From contig JACOSU010000046.1 in NCBI GenBank assembly GCA_016178685.1, forward strand, positions 1-34,582: a DNA stretch of 34,582 nucleotides, read 5' to 3'. How positions within the stretch are numbered: position 1 is the stretch's first letter; each line of letters begins with the position of its first letter. Below are positions 23,619 to 33,500 of the stretch, piece by piece. Below the pieces are notes generated by a model. It worked only from the letters and a program-made list of their open reading frames with translations. It did not search any database and was not told the origin of the DNA. The stretch is from Candidatus Eiseniibacteriota bacterium (lineage in GTDB: Bacteria > Eisenbacteria > RBG-16-71-46). Made by a program: the position numbers and the translations under genes.

Positions 23619-23670
23619 ACGCGGTCTCACCTCGATCTCCTGAGTTTCCGCCGGCAGGTGTTGGCCGGGC

Positions 23671-24690
23671 TCAGGCGGTGGCCCGAGCCGTGCTTCGCAA
23701 TGTCACTTCGATGGTGCCCACGTCGAGTCCCGCCGTGTTTCGAATGCGCGGACGCGACAGGGGTTCGAGCCGCGCGAGCTCCTCTCTGGAGAGCGCGCCA
23801 AGCTGCTCGAGCAACGCGATCACCGCCGTCGGCAGCGCGCGCGCGCTTCCGTCTTCGCTCTTGATCGCGAGCCCCCATCCCTCCCCGGTAAGACCCACGC
23901 ACTCGAGACCTTCGGCGCCACCCTTGGCGACCAGCCGCCCGGGGGCTGCCGCCATCAGGTCGGACGAGAAGCGTCCCCTGCCCCCGGTCGCGGCCGGAAA
24001 GCCCATCATCGCGCCACGGATCCGAGCCAGAGCCCGCTCCCTCCCATCGCCTGAGGCAGCCGCTCCCGCGAGCCTCGCATAGCCGCGCGCCATGGCGTCA
24101 AGCGGAAGCGCGAACACCGTCACGCTGCACCCGTCGATCGCGGTGAGCAGCGACTCGGGCGCCACCCCGCACATTTCGGCGATGGAGCGGCGCATGAGCT
24201 GTTGCACCGGGTGATCGGCGCGCTCGTAGCCCAGCGTCGGCCAGCCTTCGGACATCGCCAGGCACAGCATGCCAGCATGCTTTCCCGAGCAATTATTGTA
24301 CACCGGAGAGCGTCCGTCGGCCCGCGCCCTCAGCTCGGCCAGTGACTCCGGGTCGAGCGGGTCGTGATAGCCGCAGGCCAGCGCCGATTCCGTGAGGCCC
24401 AGCCGGTCGAGGATGCCGGTGACGAGCGCCACGTGGTACGCGCTGCCGGTGTGCGAGGCGCACAAGACGGCCAGCTCCTCGTCGGTGATCTTCCAGCGCT
24501 CGGCATGACCGCGCTCGACCAGCGGAAGCGCCTGAAACGGCTTCGCCGCGGAACGAAACGTGGTGACGAGGCCGGATTCGGATGTCTCCAGGACCGCGCG
24601 GCCGCTCGCGTCGGTGACCACGGCCTGCATGCGGTGGCGCGATTCGGGGATCGCGCCCCGCCATACTGTCCCATCGACCTGCAAGCGCAT
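23671..24690 (-). CDS. L-asparaginase, Rhizobium etli ReAV-type (asparaginase II family)
   Basis: A 339-residue cytoplasmic amidohydrolase that would convert L-asparagine to aspartate and ammonia. It is not related to the EcAII or plant-type enzymes. Residues in the positions known from R. etli ReAV are visible: S47 and K50 in FRSAAKPFQ, S79 in CASHTGS, the metal-site trio C134 and K137 in NNCSGKHAG and C188 in AIDGCSVTVF, and a lysine in LVAKGGAEG (K256). Length and domain order are normal, and no signal peptide is present. The start at ATG 24690 lacks a clear ribosome binding site, and the gene lies 48 bases after the preceding secreted-protein gene. It heads a run of secreted proteases, which may hint at peptide or amino-acid scavenging; that is inference. 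Confidence 0.93.
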   Translation of the reverse strand: MRLQVDGTVWRGAIPESRHRMQAVVTDASGRAVLETSESGLVTTFRSAAKPFQALPLVERGHAERWKITDEELAVLCASHTGSAYHVALVTGILDRLGLTESALACGYHDPLDPESLAELRARADGRSPVYNNCSGKHAGMLCLAMSEGWPTLGYERADHPVQQLMRRSIAEMCGVAPESLLTAIDGCSVTVFALPLDAMARGYARLAGAAASGDGRERALARIRGAMMGFPAATGGRGRFSSDLMAAAPGRLVAKGGAEGLECVGLTGEGWGLAIKSEDGSARALPTAVIALLEQLGALSREELARLEPLSRPRIRNTAGLDVGTIEVTLRSTARATA

Positions 24691-24738
24691 GGTTTCGAAT
24701 GAGGCGGGTTGGGGTCCGCGCCGCGCGGGCGCCCAGGT

Positions 24739-25854
24739 CTAGCGCACCAGGACGAAGCGGTTCTGGAACGTCAGGGCAGCCGATTCGACGCGATAGACGT
24801 AGATGCCGGACGCGACGTCCTTGCCGCTCTGGTTCTTGAGGTCCCAGCGCTCGAAATCACGAACCGGGTCGTCATGCTGGAGCTTCACCACCAGGTCGCC
24901 CGCCGCGGTGTAGATCTTGATGGTGGCGTTGGCCGGCAGGTTGATGAAGTGCACCTCGTTCGCGGCCGCCTGATCCCACGCCTCGTGCGCCCGATACGGG
25001 TTGGGCACGACCGACACCTGGAGCAGGTTCGTGGTGGGTCCTCCGGTGGGCTCGACCGGTGCGGCGATCATGTTCACCGCCTTGTTGTTCAGGTTGATGC
25101 GCGGGCAGGTCGTGGTGTCCCCGTACGTACCGCAACGCGCATAGTTGTCGGACGTATCGGGCGGGCCCGGAACGAACAGGTCGAGGTTGACGTTGTCTTG
25201 CACGTTGAGGGCCTCGTACGTGATCGCGTACCAGGTGCGGAAGCCGTCATGAGGTCCGGGCGGCGCGACCAGCTTCAAGACCGAGTCGCCTCTCGAGAGG
25301 CAGCGTCCGAACTGATCCACGCGCCGGCACACCTTGACGTAATTTCCGTTCGAATCGGGATCCACGAACGTGACGACGCTGTCGTGCACCACCTTGCCGG
25401 CGCACTTGAACGGGTAGGTCTTTTGGCCCGTGGAATCGAGCGTCGTGGTGTCCACCAGCGAGAACCGCCACGTGAGCGGAGCGTCGATGTTGAGCGAAAA
25501 GCGGCGGATCAGCGTCATCTGCGAGGTGTCGGGTGTGCCGACCACGCGCCAGATGCGGTAGCCGGCGAAATCGGGCCGGGCTTCCGCGCGCCGATCGCGC
25601 AGGAAGCGCACCGAAACCGTGCGCGCCTGGGGCCGGATGCTGTCGGGACGCGGCTGCCATTCCCCGACACAGCGCCGGGGATTGAACGAGCTGCTGTCCT
25701 GAAAGGCGCCCGGAAACGCCCACACGGGGATCCGCGGGAAGCCCGATCCCGCGGCGTGCGCCGGAACGGGTCCGGCGCCGGCCGTGAGGGCCAGCGCCAG
25801 ACCGATCGCGGGAAGGATCGAACGCAGCAGGAAGCGGCGGTCTCGCTTCTGCAT
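24739..25854 (-). CDS. Secreted protein with C-terminal FlgD-like domain, function unknown
   Basis: A 371-residue protein. The start at ATG 25854 has AGGAG 8 bases upstream, inside the end of the preceding gene. Residues 1-35 form a signal peptide ending near VPAHAAG. The middle part has no motif I recognise, but shows strand-rich Ig/fibronectin-like spacing (FAGYRIWRVVGTPDTSQM, GFRTWYAITYEALNVQDN) and paired cysteines. The last 92 residues are a clear FlgD-Ig / sorting-like tail starting VVPNPYRAHEAWD with IKIYTAAGDLV, ERWDLKNQSGKDVASG and IYVYRV. It is four bases from the upstream lipoprotein gene and thus probably the last gene of a three-gene surface operon. Confidence 0.8.
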   Translation of the reverse strand: MQKRDRRFLLRSILPAIGLALALTAGAGPVPAHAAGSGFPRIPVWAFPGAFQDSSSFNPRRCVGEWQPRPDSIRPQARTVSVRFLRDRRAEARPDFAGYRIWRVVGTPDTSQMTLIRRFSLNIDAPLTWRFSLVDTTTLDSTGQKTYPFKCAGKVVHDSVVTFVDPDSNGNYVKVCRRVDQFGRCLSRGDSVLKLVAPPGPHDGFRTWYAITYEALNVQDNVNLDLFVPGPPDTSDNYARCGTYGDTTTCPRINLNNKAVNMIAAPVEPTGGPTTNLLQVSVVPNPYRAHEAWDQAAANEVHFINLPANATIKIYTAAGDLVVKLQHDDPVRDFERWDLKNQSGKDVASGIYVYRVESAALTFQNRFVLVR

Positions 25855-25858
25855 TCGG

Positions 25859-28252
25859 CTACTCCTGAGGCCTGTGGCCGGGGGACGTCAGCACGCGGCG
25901 CGTGGCTCCACGCGATCCGCCGCCGATCAGCGAGCGAGCGCTGCCATGGAAATTGAGCAGCCCTGCGGGCGGCGCGGTTCGGATCGGGCGCGAGCTGATC
26001 GCGAGCGCCGGCCGCATCGGATCCGGCGTGCCGGTCTTCATCAGACCCCAGACGTTCTCGAGCACGAAACTCGTCAACTGGACGAAGTCCACCTTGGCGA
26101 ACAGCCACGGATCGAAGGCCGTGAACAGGAGCGAGCTGTTCTCGACGCCGCGGTAGTAGGTGGCGATCGGAAAGAACGACAGCGGGTCCGGAATCCGCAC
26201 GTTGTAGAGCGTGTCCATGACCGAGGAGTCCATCGGCGCTCCGGTCGGATCCGGATTCACGTTCTCGATGATGAAGTTATCGAGCGACAGGTACGAGAAC
26301 GCGAGCTGGGTCTGGTAGAACCCGCTGGTGCGGTAGGGCGGAAGGCTGTCGCCGAGCGCCAGCGACTTGGTGCGCATGCGATTCGGCAGCAGCGCGTAGT
26401 TGGGGGCTCCGGCCGAATGGGGAATCGCGCGGGGGGATTTGAGGTACTGGTAAATGTTGCCGCCCGCGTCCACAACGTCGTTGCGCCAGTGGATGACGTC
26501 GTAGAGGAAGCGGCCCGGAATGAGTTCGGTTCCGAACGTGTAGGTGCCGCCATCCCCCTTCTCGAACGCGGCCTGACATTCGTGTGCGATGCCGCTGCCC
26601 ATCATCCACACCTGACCGCCCGCCTTGATGTAGGTGGCCAGCGTGTTCACTCGATTCCTGTCGTTCATGTAGCGCAGCGCCGAAATGCCGTCCGCGAGGC
26701 CGACTCCGCCCTGGGCCCCGGCCACCTGATCGCTGATCCAGATCAGGTGACGGAACCGCCCGAGCGCGCGAAGCGGCACGGTGAGATCGCCCGCGCCGGT
26801 GCGGGTGGTGATGGTGTCGAAGTCGTAGCCCTGGAAGATACCCTTCCGGCTCACCGATCCCGCCGGGTAGTTCCCGCGATACGGGTAACCTCCGCGCGCG
26901 AACATGAACGTGTCGAATTCGGCGGCGGTCGGCCAGCTGCCGCTCGGCGCGAGGTAGGTCGTGGTTCCGACCCGGTACGCATCCAGCAGGTAGCGCGTGT
27001 CGTTGACCACGCCGAGCGCCCGGTCGAACGACGGCTTGACCACGGCGAATCGGATCACGCCAAGGCTCTTCAAGCCGTTGTTGTCCGAGGCCTCGATGTA
27101 GAAGAACAGCACGGTGTCGCTCGCGAACGGACCGACGGTGGCGCTCGTGGTGTTGAGGCTCGGGCTCGACCAGTGCCCGATGTCGGTGTTTTCGTTGGTG
27201 CGCGGCGTTTCGTCGCTCACGTCACCACCCAGTCGCCAGCGATAGCTGGCGACCGAGGCGCCCGGGTCAGTGGTCGCGGACCAGTTGAACCGGATCGGCT
27301 GCCCGGCCGGCACCTCGACGTCGGCCCCATTGGCGGGATCGTAGCCACCCTGAGAGTACGTGAACGTGAAGATCTCATTGAACATCGTCAAGGCGGGACC
27401 GCCGGCGCTGGCCAGCTTCACACTCAGGCGCAGCACGTTGGTATCCTGCGTGAAGATCGGGGTATAGGCCCCGGCCTCGTCTTTCCCCACCACCACGAAC
27501 ACGTAATCCTTGTTTGGCGTCCGGTTGGTGTACCGGACCTGCGTGGTCTCGCCGCCGACGGAGTCCCAGCTCGCGAAGCCCGACGGGGAAAACATTTTCC
27601 ACAGCAGCGTATCCGGGGGGTTCGGGTATCCGGTGTCGGTCAGCACCTGCTGGATGGTCGGCGTGGTCCCCGCGTCGAAGAGCGCAAACTTGTACTTGAT
27701 CGGCTTCTGCGTGAACTGGCCGTCCGGATCCTCACCGGTCCAATGGATCAGCAGCGAAGGCGTGACGTAGCTGGTCCCCTGATGGGAGGGCTGGGGGTCG
27801 TCGATCTGGACGGTCGGAGCCACCGTGAACGAGAAAAACGACCGCTGCACGGGTTTCGACGAGTCCCCGCGGTCGTCCACCGCCCGGATCACGAAGGTGT
27901 GGTAATCGATCGCGTGGGTCGAACTCTGATCATCCTTCAGCGTCGCCTTGAAGAACACGATCTGCTCGTTCTTGGTGGTCTTCGTCCACTTGATGGAGTC
28001 GCGGATCGCGGGCGGATCGATGGTGTAGATGAAGTACACCACCCGGCCGTCCGGATCGTCCCCGATCCAGTTCAGCTTGTACGCGTAGAAGTAACGGTTC
28101 GTGGTGTCGTAGGGCGCGCTGGTGAGCCGCACCACCGGGGGCTGGTTCGGCACCAGCAGATTCTTCAGGGACTTGCTGCACCCGGCAAGCGCCAGGGCGG
28201 CGAGCGCCAGGGCGATCCACACCAGGGCCAGGGTCGCGCGAATGGACTTCAT
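25859..28252 (-). CDS. Outer-surface lipoprotein with repeated WxGxDxDG modules and a GATase-like region
   Basis: A 797-residue lipoprotein: the lipobox ALAGC places the acylated cysteine at C25. At least two Ig-like modules follow, each with the signature W-x-G-x-D-P-D-G (WIGDDPDG at 62-69, WTGEDPDG at 171-178). A further strand module starts near IRFNWSATTDPGASVASYRW. The second half contains a region of alternating strands and helices (GRFRHLIWISDQ, LATYIKAGGQVWMMGSG) reminiscent of glutamine-amidotransferase-like folds; I see no catalytic triad, so this is structural only. No sorting-like tail is present. It begins with ATG 28252, which overlaps the preceding stop by 4 bases (ATGA). Probable cell-surface protein; ligand and role unknown. 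Confidence 0.8.
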   Translation of the reverse strand: MKSIRATLALVWIALALAALALAGCSKSLKNLLVPNQPPVVRLTSAPYDTTNRYFYAYKLNWIGDDPDGRVVYFIYTIDPPAIRDSIKWTKTTKNEQIVFFKATLKDDQSSTHAIDYHTFVIRAVDDRGDSSKPVQRSFFSFTVAPTVQIDDPQPSHQGTSYVTPSLLIHWTGEDPDGQFTQKPIKYKFALFDAGTTPTIQQVLTDTGYPNPPDTLLWKMFSPSGFASWDSVGGETTQVRYTNRTPNKDYVFVVVGKDEAGAYTPIFTQDTNVLRLSVKLASAGGPALTMFNEIFTFTYSQGGYDPANGADVEVPAGQPIRFNWSATTDPGASVASYRWRLGGDVSDETPRTNENTDIGHWSSPSLNTTSATVGPFASDTVLFFYIEASDNNGLKSLGVIRFAVVKPSFDRALGVVNDTRYLLDAYRVGTTTYLAPSGSWPTAAEFDTFMFARGGYPYRGNYPAGSVSRKGIFQGYDFDTITTRTGAGDLTVPLRALGRFRHLIWISDQVAGAQGGVGLADGISALRYMNDRNRVNTLATYIKAGGQVWMMGSGIAHECQAAFEKGDGGTYTFGTELIPGRFLYDVIHWRNDVVDAGGNIYQYLKSPRAIPHSAGAPNYALLPNRMRTKSLALGDSLPPYRTSGFYQTQLAFSYLSLDNFIIENVNPDPTGAPMDSSVMDTLYNVRIPDPLSFFPIATYYRGVENSSLLFTAFDPWLFAKVDFVQLTSFVLENVWGLMKTGTPDPMRPALAISSRPIRTAPPAGLLNFHGSARSLIGGGSRGATRRVLTSPGHRPQE

Positions 28253-30378
28253 GGCAGGTCTCTCCCGCTCAAGGCGTTGGATGACCCCGGTCCTGGGTGA
28301 TCCGAGTGGAACGTCTGGGCCGGCGTGGGCGGCGGCGGAACCATGAACGGAATCGACACGTTCACGCAGCGGCCGGAACCCGCCCGAATTTCACAGTCGA
28401 TGCAGTCGCACAGCTCGATCTTCAGCGTGACGGCCGGCCCGATGATCCTGGGATCGAGCACGATGTTGGTCACGATCAGCCGGCCCGAATTGTCGCTGGT
28501 CAGGTGCTTGAGAAAGTCGGGGGCGAACACCACATTCTGATTGGTGCTGTCCTTGCCCGCGAAGCTCAGAGTCCAGCGCAGGATCAGGTTCGTCGAAGGT
28601 CCGCCGACGCGAGTCGGCTTGCTCGTGACGTCCGAGGTGTAGGGATCCACGTCGCTTGCGAACAGGTTGACGTTCAGCGTCCGGCTCGGATAGACCGTGC
28701 TGCCATCGTATTTCGGCGTGAAGGTGGGGTCGCTCGTCACCAGGTACGGGACCTTGTCGATATAGAACGTGATGATGCGCCGGCGGATGTCCTTCTCCTG
28801 GTCGGTTCCGCCGCCCGCGTCCACCTTGTCGGCCAGCTGCTTTGCGGCGAACGGGCTGGAGATCCCGTCGTCCGTGCTTCCAAGCTGCGATTTCACGTAC
28901 CCATCCACCGCTTTCGTATAGCAGTAAGCCTTGCCGGCCCGGTCCGCCTGGAAATAACCGCTCACGATGGTCAGTCGCTGGGTCGAATTGGGGTCGAAAT
29001 TCGGGTAGAGCAGCGCGGGGTCGGTGTTCTGCGAAGAGCCGAACGTGAGGCTCAGAGATGGAAGAAGGCCCGAGCCTTTGAAGCCGATCGGCGAGCCGTT
29101 CGCGGGACCGGAATGCAGCACCACGGCCGAGCCCGGCGGGATGCCGCTGGTGTCGGGCTTCGTCTGCCCATCGCCGGGCACTCCGGCCTTGACGAGATAG
29201 GGCGTATCGGGATCGAAGCCACCCGAGCCCACCACCACCCACGAGTTGAAGTTCACGGTGTCGTTTTCACCGCGCACGTAGATCCGGTTCTTGTAGATCT
29301 CGAAGAATGTCCGGCGCTCCGGTCGCTGCGATGGCAGCACCTGGACGGAATCGTTGGAGAGGAGGCTGCCGGTCAGGTTCGGGACGTGGGCGAAATCCGG
29401 CAGATCCAGGTAGATCTCGCCGCCCCGATGCGTATAAGGGTATGCGTTCGGATCCGGGCCCGAGAGCCACGTGATCGGACTGATGTTGAGCAAGAAGCGC
29501 CGCGTGGTCTGGCGGGCGCCCCCCGCGAGATCGAGAGCGCGCAGCGTGAATTGCTTGGGGCCGGGCGCGAGCACGTCCACGTGGCCCGTAATCGGGTCCG
29601 TGATGCCGGAATTGTACGTCACGCTGTGAACCGAGGAATCCACCGGCACGAACTGGGTCTCGTCCAGCTTGTACTGGTAGCCGGTCACGGGAGAGCCGGG
29701 CAGCGTGGGCGAGCTGTGCCAGTGAAAGTTGAGCACGCTGCTGGAGGGCACGGTGTCCTTGAGCGTCTGCGAGTGGAGATCGAACGAGTCCGTGATCATC
29801 TTCACGAAGCTGCACGCGGTGACCGGGGCGCCGGGTCCGCTCTGGCAGAAAATCGGCGACGTGGCGCGCGCGTCCAGGGTGTCGATGGCCGGCGGATAAC
29901 GGTCCTGGGAGTTGAAGATGAAACGCGCCGGAGTGGGATCGGGCTTGCCCTTGTTGTCCACCGCGTAGATGAAGAATGCGTGCTGCCGGTCGGGCGCCGC
30001 CTCGGTCACGGTGAAGATGAACGTCATGTCGGTGTGGGTCGTGAAATGGTAGTCGCGCGGCTTGGGACCCGGTAGTCCGGGCAGCGGAAACCCGGGCGGG
30101 GCGGTCGCCGCGGTCTCGACCAAGGCGTAGTAATAGCCGGCGATAGCCCCGTCAATGTCGGAGCCGGCCCAGTACAGGTGATAGAGAACCGGGATCGTAC
30201 CCGGCGAGGGCACGATCGGATGCCCGTCCTTGTCCTTGACGGTGATCGTGTCCTGGGGCGCCGAGGTGATCCAGGTTTCTGGCGCCTGATTATTGTCGGC
30301 CGGTGTGATGGGCTTCCGGCAACCGATCCCGCAGAAAACCGCAAAAAGGCAAAGGTAAAACCCAGCGCGTAAACGCAT
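28249..30378 (-). CDS. Outer-surface lipoprotein with Ig-like WxGxDxDG module
   Basis: A 709-residue protein whose N-terminus ends in a lipobox-like GIGC, giving C20; the -3 residue is Gly, so processing is likely but not certain. Residues about 31-165 form a module shared with the next lipoprotein: an APETWITSAPQDT opening, WAGSDIDG at 70-77, then GYYYALVE, FFIYAVDNKG and DPTPARFIF. A second Ig-like region has GYQYKLDE and FTLRALDLAGG. The C-terminal third (about 560 onwards) has paired cysteines CDCIDC. The start at ATG 30378 stands about 37 bases after the predicted transcription start. It is the first gene of the lipoprotein-lipoprotein-secreted-protein unit. Confidence 0.78.
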   Translation of the reverse strand: MRLRAGFYLCLFAVFCGIGCRKPITPADNNQAPETWITSAPQDTITVKDKDGHPIVPSPGTIPVLYHLYWAGSDIDGAIAGYYYALVETAATAPPGFPLPGLPGPKPRDYHFTTHTDMTFIFTVTEAAPDRQHAFFIYAVDNKGKPDPTPARFIFNSQDRYPPAIDTLDARATSPIFCQSGPGAPVTACSFVKMITDSFDLHSQTLKDTVPSSSVLNFHWHSSPTLPGSPVTGYQYKLDETQFVPVDSSVHSVTYNSGITDPITGHVDVLAPGPKQFTLRALDLAGGARQTTRRFLLNISPITWLSGPDPNAYPYTHRGGEIYLDLPDFAHVPNLTGSLLSNDSVQVLPSQRPERRTFFEIYKNRIYVRGENDTVNFNSWVVVGSGGFDPDTPYLVKAGVPGDGQTKPDTSGIPPGSAVVLHSGPANGSPIGFKGSGLLPSLSLTFGSSQNTDPALLYPNFDPNSTQRLTIVSGYFQADRAGKAYCYTKAVDGYVKSQLGSTDDGISSPFAAKQLADKVDAGGGTDQEKDIRRRIITFYIDKVPYLVTSDPTFTPKYDGSTVYPSRTLNVNLFASDVDPYTSDVTSKPTRVGGPSTNLILRWTLSFAGKDSTNQNVVFAPDFLKHLTSDNSGRLIVTNIVLDPRIIGPAVTLKIELCDCIDCEIRAGSGRCVNVSIPFMVPPPPTPAQTFHSDHPGPGSSNALSGRDLP

Positions 30379-30421
30379 TCACGTCCCCCGGCACGCCCAG
30401 TCCTGTGAAGGGAATGCGCGA

Positions 30422-30450
30422 AACCTATCAACTGGGGGGGAGCCCGTCAA
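30422..30450 (-). promoter_or_regulatory. Likely promoter of the lipoprotein unit
   Basis: On the minus strand TTGACG (30450-30445) and TAGGTT (30427-30422) are separated by 17 bases. It lies between the terminator of the large secreted protein and the lipoprotein start, giving a leader of about 37 bases. The -10 hexamer is identical to that of the transketolase promoter at 4542-4547. Confidence 0.6.
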
Positions 30451-30531
30451 GCGCCAAAATCCGCTTCTCGCGATTCCCCGGAAGGTTGAGCGCGGCGCCG
30501 GAGCTCGCGGACCGCGCCCATGTCGGCCCAC

Positions 30532-30568
30532 AAAAGACCGGAGGGCGGGGTATCACCCCCGCCCTCCG
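30532..30568 (-). terminator. Rho-independent terminator of the large secreted protein gene
   Basis: A perfect 12-bp stem, CGGAGGGCGGGG (30539-30550) with CCCCGCCCTCCG (30557-30568), encloses a 6-base loop. On the minus strand it is followed by the tract TCTTTTG. It lies 24 bases past the TAA of the gene ending at 30593. This is the clearest terminator in the window and separates that gene from the lipoprotein unit. Confidence 0.88.
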
Positions 30569-30592
30569 ACCGAACTGCCGTGCGAACTTCGC

Positions 30593-33500
30593 TTACTTCA
30601 GGACCGTCAGCTTCTTCGAGTCGCTGAAGTGGCGATTCACGAACTTGACCTGGGTGAAGTAAACGCCGCGGGGCACGATCTGACCCTGGTCGTTCACGCC
30701 ATCCCACGTCAGCGTGTTCTCGCCGGCCGGGAACATCCGGTCCGCGAGCTTCCGCACCTGACGACCGCTCACGTCGTAGACGTTGATCTCGACCCGATCC
30801 GACTGAGCCAGCCCGAACCGGACCAGAGCCACGCCACTGCGCAGCGGGTTGTTGGAGAAGTTGCCGACGAAATCAACGAACTGACTACCGTCGTTGGTGT
30901 TCGGCGTATCCAGCGTGATCGGCGTGCCCTGTACCGCGCAGCCAATCGCGCCAAATAGGTTGGCGAACGTCTGGTAGTAGTAGTTGACGCGACCGTAGTC
31001 ATTGACATCGGTCCGGGACGTGATGTTTCTGACGTTCCAGCCCTCGACCATGTCGATCCACGGGTGACCACCAGGAATGTCGCCCGGGTTCGCGACGGCC
31101 GCAGCGTACGGCCCCAGCGTCCCGGTGTTCTGGTAGTACACCCCAACCACTGCGTTCGGGGTACGGACGCCTGCCACCGCCTGGAGAATATCCAGGGTGT
31201 AGAAGCAGGAGTTCCGCATTCCACGAGTGTTCGGGTAGAGCGGCGGAGGGGCTCCCAGGACCGGTTGCGGGATGAGGTCAGCCATCGCACCACCGTTGAG
31301 CGAGTAGGTACGGTAGCCCGTGGCTCCCGCGTTCACATCGAGATCGGCGCCCAGGTAACCGCTGACGAAGTCGAGTTGCGACGACCCGGGGCCTGCCGCG
31401 TGGGCATCTTCCACGAACCCGTCTCCACCCGCGTAGATACCGCGCCACGCGAACGCTGTGGCCCCGAGCAGGAAGTTCTCCAGCGTCTTACAGTCGTTCG
31501 CGCTACGATCCCTGAACGGACCCAAAATGCTCGAGTTCAGATCGCCCGACATGAGGAACAGCAGCCTATAATAAGCGCTCAGCATCTCGTCCGTCGGAGC
31601 GTTCTTGGCGTCCTTGCCGTAGGCGATCTGAGGCGGGATGGTGGTACGGTTCGAATGTCGGCTTCCGATCGAATTCGAACTCATGAACAGCGACTCGGAC
31701 GCCTTGACGTCGTATTTGTCGAACGTCGTTCCGGCGGATCCGTTCTTGTTCACGAAGTTGGCCGGGCTGTTTGGGCTGGTGGTGCCAGTGGCCCACCAGC
31801 CGTTATTGATGCCGCGGGCATGGGCCGCGATCGCGCCGATCGAGTCCATGACGCCGAGCACGGGCATTTCGTCGCCGCGGCGATCGTTCCAGTCGATGTA
31901 CAGCATGCACGGCTTGCTATCGCCGCCGTACGCCGGTTCCTTCCACCTATCCGGAAGCACCGAGAACTCCTGCCAGCGGTGGCCGTCCAAGCTGCCCTCG
32001 CCCAGCTGCGGGACGACCACCGTTGTGTCCGGTACGAGCCCGATCCGGCCCACCTCCGGACCGGTCAGCTCCTCGCGGCGGAAGAAGTACTCGACGTGCG
32101 TGCCGGGCGTGAACAGACCGTCCGGCAGGATCTTGGTGCTGTGCGTGGTCACCGTGGTGACGTCCCAGCCGATTCGCGTGGCCGGAAGCGTGGTCACCCA
32201 CGCCGGGGGGGTGCCGCTGCAGTTGACGTTGGGATCGACCAGCGTAAACAGCGACGTATCCACGACGAAGCAACGATTCCGAGGCACACCAAGGTTGACG
32301 TGCGACGCGTGACCCCCGCCACCGTCAAACTCCGACTCGTGGTAGGTGGACATCCAGGTGGAAGCAGCTCCGCCGCCCGTGGGGTCCAGACCGATGCCGA
32401 GCACCGGGAAGTACTCAAGTCTCGCGGTGTCGCAGCGGGCGCTGTTCCACATCAGCGGACTCCATCCGCCGGAGGCGGTGCTGTGAAGATTGACTCCGGT
32501 CACGGTCAAGCTGGACTTGTCACCCGGATCGGCCTTGTACGAACCCCAGAAGTCAGTCGCCGTCGCCGGCGCGGGACTGGTGGGAACGTGACGCAGACCC
32601 GAAGCGATGTTGCCCGGGGTCACGTAGTTGCCCGGACCCGGCTGGATGCGGAACACCATGTCGACCCGGATGTTGTAACCCTGACCGTCGGCATTGACGA
32701 CCGTCGAGTCGCCCGGGATGTCGATGCGCGAGATGTTGCCCGTCGTCTGAGAGGTGTTGAGACCGTTCTTGATGAGCGCCGCGCAGCTGTCGAAATCAGC
32801 CGTGCCCGGCAGCGAAACGTCCTCATTGAACGGGAACGTGTCCGTGATCAACTGCCAGGTATCGACCGACATTGCCTGCGGCACGCCGTCGATGATCACC
32901 AGCGACATGTTGTCCAGCAGTCCAAGGTTCTCGGTAATGTGGCAATTCACATCCGACACACCAAACCGGTAGCACTGCTGCACCTTCATCATGAAGATGC
33001 GCATCGAGTCGGGGATCCCGCTCGAGTTCGACGTCGCGAGACAGCCGTTCGCCCGGCAGGCTTCGAAATTGCTACCGAAGCACTGCGGATCCGGGTCGAA
33101 ATAGTTGAAACCCGGAAGGCGGATTTCTCCCCAGGCCCTGGTCCCGTCGGACTGCTTCGCGGGATAAGCCTGGAAGCCGAATCGCCACAGACAGCCGGTC
33201 GCGGGGGCGTTGAAGATACCGGTATAGATCTCGTAGTTCTCGTAGTAATCCTCGGTCGCGGTGACTTCGTCGCCCGTCAGGTTCCACCCGTTCGCGATGG
33301 TCGGGCCGGGCGTCACAAAGTTCACCGTGGGCGAAATCATTCCCCAGTGACCGTTGTGCTCGGTATCGACCGACGACGTGGCGGTGGCCTCGTTGTCATC
33401 GTGATTGCCCATCGAGATCACCTGACCGAACATGTTGCAACTGCTGGCGGGGTTGTTCGGGGCGCCGCACAGGTCGTTCCACCTGACGGTCAGATCCGCG

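Noticed and set aside
23671..24690. Type II periplasmic asparaginase (EcAII-like)
   Set aside because: The TGGT/TDT catalytic motifs of that family are absent; the Ser-Lys and Cys-Lys-Cys pattern of the R. etli type is present instead.
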